NCBI GenBank assembly: GCA_900769145.1
Contig: CAAGFN010000146.1
Location: forward strand, 1 to 27,132
Length of the DNA stretch: 27,132 nucleotides
Direction of reading: 5' to 3'
Origin: Rikenellaceae bacterium
Lineage (GTDB): Bacteria; Bacteroidota; Bacteroidia; Bacteroidales; UBA932
The notes under the pieces are model-generated. The model was not told the DNA's origin. It was given only the letters and a program-made list of their open reading frames with translations, and did no database searches. Position numbers and translations under genes: made by a program. Positions 23,604 through 27,132 of this stretch are shown piece by piece (the first letter of the stretch is position 1; each line of letters begins with the position of its first letter).

Positions 23604-24464
23604 ATGGAAACAGCCAACACAGTAACTCCTGAGAGAATTGAAGGCGTCATCCGCTGGATCAACGGGGAGGAGACACAGATGCAGGAGAGCGAGGTCAGGA
23701 AGGCCATCAACGACCTTATTCAGTCCTTCAGGATGAAATTCAGGAAGTTGCATCCGGCACAACACCTTCCGAGGCTCGGGACCGTCACGTGCCATCCGTT
23801 GTCGCTCTCGGCCCTAATCGCGGCGAGCGACCTGCCGAAGCAGGAAGGGAGAAAACCTGAATTTCAAGGAGAGGGTCTTGTGAAAAGAGTGGAGCCGGAG
23901 AAGGAGGAGAAAGCGGAGGAAGGGGGAACCCATCCAGGCTCACCGGAGGACAAGTGTGGGGATGCGGGGGCATCGGATGCGCCGGCGGAAAGGCCGCCTT
24001 ATGACAGCATCGTCCTCATCAATGCCATATCAAGAGTCGCGATCGTGGCGGGATACAGGCTCTCTATGTCCAAGGCGCAGCTCATCCTCTGGTGCCTGTA
24101 CGGATCCTGCCTTGCTAACGGGAACCGTCTGGAGATAGAGCAGCCCCAGGTATGGAAGTACGGCCCCGTCTTCCCCGCCGCCTACCGGAGGGGAAGAATA
24201 TGTGACAGGGATGTCTGCGAGGCCGCCTGGAAGGGCCTGAACGAAGATGCTCCGGAAATAGCCGCGCTCCTGCAGGCGAAGACACGCGCTATGATGGCCA
24301 CTCCGATGAAGGACCTCGAGGCAGTCCACAAGAGCGCCAGAAGCCCCTATGGAAAGATGACCAGGAAGGAGCCGGACAAGTGGGGGATGAGAATTCCCGA
24401 TGAGGATATCAGGCAGTTCTTCGTCACAGGACATGAGAAAGGCAAACAGATGTCGGCAAGGTGA
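23604..24464 (+). CDS. Panacea/SocA-like (DUF4065) protein with N-terminal extension
   Basis: The 286-residue protein starts at ATG 23604 (METANTVTPERIEG); the frame is open far upstream, but that part is the leader. Residues about 133-286 match the Panacea domain: MSKAQLILWCLYGSCLANGNRLEIEQPQVWKYGPVFPAAYRR, where the leucine/tyrosine helix and the WKYGPVF motif are the family marks. Panacea proteins are antitoxins or phage/element-borne regulators that neutralise many unrelated toxins. The first 60 residues form a separate helical region, joined by a disordered Glu/Lys/Gly/Pro linker (about 85-130). No adjacent toxin-sized gene on the same strand is clear: upstream lies the 135-residue helical protein, downstream a convergent gene. 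So it may be an orphan antitoxin or a regulator. Confidence 0.65.
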   Translation: METANTVTPERIEGVIRWINGEETQMQESEVRKAINDLIQSFRMKFRKLHPAQHLPRLGTVTCHPLSLSALIAASDLPKQEGRKPEFQGEGLVKRVEPEKEEKAEEGGTHPGSPEDKCGDAGASDAPAERPPYDSIVLINAISRVAIVAGYRLSMSKAQLILWCLYGSCLANGNRLEIEQPQVWKYGPVFPAAYRRGRICDRDVCEAAWKGLNEDAPEIAALLQAKTRAMMATPMKDLEAVHKSARSPYGKMTRKEPDKWGMRIPDEDIRQFFVTGHEKGKQMSAR

Positions 24465-24489
24465 AGGAGGGATCGCGTCAACAGCCGGA

Positions 24490-24996
24490 TCAGTTCATAG
24501 TCCCCATCCCCTGCAGGATGTCGAGCAGGGCCTCGCCTTCCGTTGCCGCATACGGGGTCTTGGAGAGCAGCATCCTCGCAATCGTTACACGGCCTTCCAA
24601 CTGGGTAATTTCCTGAAGGTACGGCTTTCCGAACTCCGGCCATACTAATTCCCCCTTGTCTCCTATTTCCGTGTAATCGAAATAGAGGACAACCACCCAG
24701 CCGCGGTCGGTGTCATATTTCTTGACGGTCCTGACCTTGACCTTGAGTTCAGAGCCGTCGGTAATGACGGTGCCTTTCCCGAAGTCCATATCGACCTTGG
24801 TTACCTGCATGACCGGGATGCGTGACTTGCGGTTGACGATTGCGTGGTCTTCATACGAGATGTACCGCGGAGTCTCATATATCTCGATGGCCTCAAGGTA
24901 CATCCTGCCGCTGTAGTTGAGAGGATTGAGGCTCTGCGCCGCAGCCGAGAATGATGCGAGCATGGCGATGGCAATGATTGTAATTTTCTTTTTCAT
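24490..24996 (-). CDS. Secreted hypothetical protein
   Basis: The 168-residue protein begins with a type I signal peptide, MKKKITIIAIAMLASFSAAAQ, cleaved near residue 21. The mature part is beta-rich (IVNRKSRIPVMQVTKVDMDFG, KVKVRTVKKYDTDRGWVVVLYFDY) and ends in a helix (TEGEALLDILQGMG). It looks like a small periplasmic or exported protein of the Bacteroidota with no known function. It is convergent with the Panacea-like gene, 25 bases apart, and lies last in the minus-strand series. Confidence 0.7.
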   Translation of the reverse strand: MKKKITIIAIAMLASFSAAAQSLNPLNYSGRMYLEAIEIYETPRYISYEDHAIVNRKSRIPVMQVTKVDMDFGKGTVITDGSELKVKVRTVKKYDTDRGWVVVLYFDYTEIGDKGELVWPEFGKPYLQEITQLEGRVTIARMLLSKTPYAATEGEALLDILQGMGTMN

Positions 24997-25043
24997 GGTG
25001 AATATCTGTTAATAGATTGATTTTCAAATGATTGTATCTTACC

Positions 25044-25502
25044 TCAGATGCGGGATGGGTTTTCCGTGCCGGAGTCACCTGACGAGACCAATATGACGGG
25101 AATATCCTTGTTCTGAGCCAGCCTCTGCAGTCCGGACAATGCAGCGGAAGTGTCCCCTGATGTGCCGCCGTCGATTTTCAGCCTCCCGGCTCCGCTGACA
25201 ATGACGGCCCTGACGAAGCGTCGGTTGATGATGCCGGCGGCCTTGCGGACAATGATGTCGCAGGCAGGGTTCTTCTGGTCAATGACATAGGCGCGCGCAA
25301 GGCCTTCCTCCTGCGGGATGAGGGCCTCTATCGTCTCCTTCTGCCCGTCGAGACTGATGCAGAGTACGGAGGTGCCCCATTTCCGGCGGAGATCTGCCAC
25401 CATCTGGGCGACAATGAGGGATGCGCCTTCCCTGTCAGAGGCACGGACATGCTGTACGCACCCCTTCTCGTAACCTGGAATCTGATAAATGATATCTGCC
25501 AT
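25044..25502 (-). CDS. RecA/DnaB-fold-like protein lacking a P-loop
   Basis: The protein has 152 residues from the ATG at 25502; an ATG at 25520 would add six. Its pattern follows the RecA/DnaB ATPase core: a first strand and helix (HVRASDREGASLIVAQMVADLRRK), a second strand (SVLCISLDG, cf. the SLEM strand of DnaB), a Walker B-like strand (VRAVIVSGAGRL), and an IPVILVSS strand after a helix of the LKALA type (LSGLQRLAQNKD). The P-loop GxxxxGK[ST] is absent at the expected position. It may therefore be a non-catalytic remnant or a regulator. The likeness is at the level of secondary structure and a few positions, so I keep the call low. A near-consensus box (CATCTTTG, 25518-25525 minus) may be its promoter. 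Confidence 0.45.
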   Translation of the reverse strand: MADIIYQIPGYEKGCVQHVRASDREGASLIVAQMVADLRRKWGTSVLCISLDGQKETIEALIPQEEGLARAYVIDQKNPACDIIVRKAAGIINRRFVRAVIVSGAGRLKIDGGTSGDTSAALSGLQRLAQNKDIPVILVSSGDSGTENPSRI

Positions 25503-25555
25503 ATCTCTGTTTTTCTGCAAAGATGTGCGTCTCTTCGGCAGAAATCCGGCAGATG

Positions 25556-26110
25556 CTAAGAAATCTTGTTTAAAACGGAAATATTTTCACAGATTGTTCC
25601 GCCCAATCGGAACTCCTGTCCCTCAGTTGCATGAATGTGGCCGAAGAGGTGCCACCCTGGCTTGGCCTTGAGGAGAAAGTCGAGAATCTCAGGGGAACCA
25701 AGGCCCTCATCAAGGATACCGTACGGCGGATAGTGCGTGACAAGGATGTCAAGATTCCCGGGGATGTCCTCTTCAGCAATTCCGGCTCTCCCGGAAATGG
25801 AGCCTATGATCACCCCGTCACAATCCTCCACCGCATCCTGCAATACCGTGATGCCCGCCGCTTCGAACTGCTTGACAATGCCGTCGGCCAAATCCAAATC
25901 AAACGACAGCTCATGGTTGCCCGGGACAAAGATTTTCCATTTAGCCGGCAATGCCGAGAACCACCCGATGAAATCATCGTACTCTCCGCCCAGCAGGTCA
26001 TCTTCCACGGCGTCACCGGCGCAGATCACTATGTCTGCCTCCTCCGGCACCTGCAGGGCTCTATGATGGCCGTGGGTGTCGGAGAAGGCGAAGATCTTAT
26101 GTGTTTTTAT
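25556..26110 (-). CDS. Calcineurin-like metallophosphoesterase with an ATA start
   Basis: The frame ends at 25556 and contains all metallophosphoesterase motifs: SDTHG (D11, H13 counted from the ATA), CAGDA (D33), PGNHE (N65, H66), THYPP (H126) and FGHIH (H158, H160). The first motif needs a start upstream of GTG 26050, and no ATG, GTG or TTG lies between the DTH motif and the previous gene. The best start is ATA at 26108-26110, giving KTHKIFAFSDTHG after the initiator, exactly where an ATG AAA start would be expected. The protein would have 184 residues, a normal length for a small YfcE-like enzyme. It may hydrolyse phosphodiesters or phosphomonoesters. It starts 5 bases after the upstream gene's stop. 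Confidence 0.8.
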   Translation of the reverse strand: MKTHKIFAFSDTHGHHRALQVPEEADIVICAGDAVEDDLLGGEYDDFIGWFSALPAKWKIFVPGNHELSFDLDLADGIVKQFEAAGITVLQDAVEDCDGVIIGSISGRAGIAEEDIPGNLDILVTHYPPYGILDEGLGSPEILDFLLKAKPGWHLFGHIHATEGQEFRLGGTICENISVLNKIS

Positions 26111-26115
26111 AGTAT

Positions 26116-26925
26116 TTATAAATATATGGGGCTTAATGTGTAGCCGTCAATAACCGAAATTGTGCTACCAAACATATACTGTTCACATTGTATCATTTCG
26201 ATAAATATGTTGCTCGTGTTCCCCTTCCTCTTTTTGGGGTATGATATAACTTCAGTTTCGATAATATAAAACTGAAGTGCATTTCTATTGAGTTTCAAAG
26301 TTTTTGCACATTGAGAAAGAAGAAATTCAAAAGCCTTCATCTTATCAAATTGTTCATTGTCGTAGAATAATTGATAAACTAATATTGGGAGCTTACAGTT
26401 AAAGCATGCGGAGGCTGTCCGATGTAAAAACTGATATGGCAAATCTGAACTCAATAATTCTTCTGCTTGAGTGATTGAACCGCAGCCACTTCGATTGATA
26501 TAATCAATCCAACATTGGATTATTTCCTTTTTATGGTCTGCACCTCCGTACCAAGTACTCAAAATTGGAGTATACTCCTCTTTGTTTACATATTCTGTGT
26601 ACTTTGCCTCAATAGTGATTCTTGTATTTTCCCTTGAAATGATCATTAAATCTGTCATTGATGGTTTTGAATATGCAATCATCTGTCCAGATTCTCTATT
26701 CTTAAATGCAGGTGTAGCATACTCGAAATAGTAATCTGCATTCATCCAATTTTGCATGTCCAGGCCAATATGTCGGAACAAATCTTTCTTCTGGAGCATA
26801 TTTCTTTCAGGATGCCAAAAATCAGCTAATGGAAGAGACGAAGTCTTATGTGAATTCGTTTTTGTTAATGATAGAGCTTCAAGAGTCTGATCATAACTAT
26901 GACAAAGATAATGCATTGTATACAT
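26116..26925 (-). CDS. PD-(D/E)XK nuclease-like protein
   Basis: The 269-residue protein is set at the ATG 26925, 4 bases after the WYL gene stop; a TTG at 26946 is an alternative. Residues about 83-110 show a nuclease-type pattern, AYSKPSMTDLMIISRENTRITIEAKYTEY, with Asp92, Glu106 and Lys108 in the right order and spacing for a PD-(D/E)XK core. A WYGGADHKKEIIQCWIDYI helix and a conserved-looking C-F-N-C pair (about residue 180) follow. It is AT-rich compared with the GC-rich genes next to it, a sign of acquisition. It may be a restriction-type effector controlled by the WYL protein, but no methylase is adjacent. Confidence 0.6.
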   Translation of the reverse strand: MYTMHYLCHSYDQTLEALSLTKTNSHKTSSLPLADFWHPERNMLQKKDLFRHIGLDMQNWMNADYYFEYATPAFKNRESGQMIAYSKPSMTDLMIISRENTRITIEAKYTEYVNKEEYTPILSTWYGGADHKKEIIQCWIDYINRSGCGSITQAEELLSSDLPYQFLHRTASACFNCKLPILVYQLFYDNEQFDKMKAFEFLLSQCAKTLKLNRNALQFYIIETEVISYPKKRKGNTSNIFIEMIQCEQYMFGSTISVIDGYTLSPIYL

Positions 26926-26929
26926 ATTA

Positions 26930-27132
26930 TTAAATATATCTATCAATCAATCTATTAACTATTTTAGAAATGTCCTCTCGTAGTATCTCCGGCTCCAGCA
27001 CCTCAATAGAATCCCCGAACGACAGCACATCCTGCTTGAAATCATAGTCGGGAGCGAGATGGTAGGAGAAGATGCTGTAGCCGTCGTGGACTTCCACCTC
27101 TTCCTGCGAGCCGTGCAGAGGCAGGGAGCGGA
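26930..27132 (-). CDS. WYL-domain transcriptional regulator, C-terminal part
   Basis: The frame enters at the right edge and ends with TAA at 26930-26932. The 66 visible residues (PLHGSQEEVEVHDGYSIF, YHLAPDYDFKQDVLSFGDS, IEVLEPEILREDISKIVN) are the C-terminal region of Bacteroidota WYL proteins, which bind small ligands or nucleic acid ends and control transcription, often next to defence genes. The DNA-binding half is outside the window. It lies directly before the nuclease-like gene in the same direction, and the two probably share a transcript. Confidence 0.85.
   Translation of the reverse strand, partial: RSLPLHGSQEEVEVHDGYSIFSYHLAPDYDFKQDVLSFGDSIEVLEPEILREDISKIVNRLIDRYI

Overview
The window is a mosaic of mobile and accessory DNA, most likely from a Bacteroidales genome. 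The evidence for the host is an IS66-family element of the Bacteroidota type, a promoter of the Bacteroidota form (TTG, 19 nt, TAnnTTTG) at 21685-21714, a typical Bacteroidota lipoprotein signal, and several gene families common on Bacteroidales integrative elements. No rRNA, tRNA, CRISPR array or housekeeping gene was seen, so the species cannot be named.

Layout. (1) 1-2350: the right part of an IS66 insertion sequence (tnpA partial, tnpB, and a tnpC split by an in-frame amber codon). (2) 2374-14156: an AT-richer defence island on the minus strand, lying between two direct copies of a 72-bp sequence that are 63/72 identical. Its core is a close-packed operon, transcribed right to left: PLD-like/SNF2 helicase, DUF4391 protein, type III DNA methyltransferase (Mod), type III restriction subunit (Res), then a decayed nucleoside 2-deoxyribosyltransferase-like gene, then a DUF4268 protein with a nuclease-like N-terminus. 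A lipoprotein gene follows. (3) 14202-16554: a GC-rich plus-strand operon of a 52-residue membrane protein, a metallopeptidase-like/VWA protein and a small SH3-fold-type protein. (4) 16557-17690: an inverted, stand-alone AAA ATPase with its own promoter. (5) 18002-22093: a GC-rich plus-strand cluster containing a putative single-strand annealing protein, an Api92-like protein, four small unknown proteins, a YqaJ-type exonuclease and a promoter-equipped small protein, closed by a strong intrinsic terminator at 22227-22261. (6) 22945-24464: an unknown protein and a Panacea/SocA-like protein, each behind a long GC-rich untranslated stretch. (7) 24490-27132: a minus-strand series reading in from the right edge: WYL regulator (partial), PD-(D/E)XK nuclease-like protein, metallophosphoesterase with no normal start codon, a RecA/DnaB-like protein without a P-loop, and a secreted protein.

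How the parts work together. Region 2 would modify and cut DNA: Mod and Res form the type III pair, and the helicase and DUF4391 protein are translationally packed with them, so they probably belong to the same defence unit. Region 5 supplies a Red-like pair (annealing protein plus 5'-3' exonuclease) typical of phage or conjugative-element recombination. Region 3 has the form of a VWA/metallopeptidase system without its usual MoxR-type ATPase in view. The most interesting unexplained signals are the 72-bp direct repeats around the island, the related long structured leaders ahead of the accessory operons, the VWA/membrane-protein operon, and the run of decayed or irregular genes (amber in tnpC, multiply broken deoxyribosyltransferase-like gene, ATA start in the phosphoesterase).
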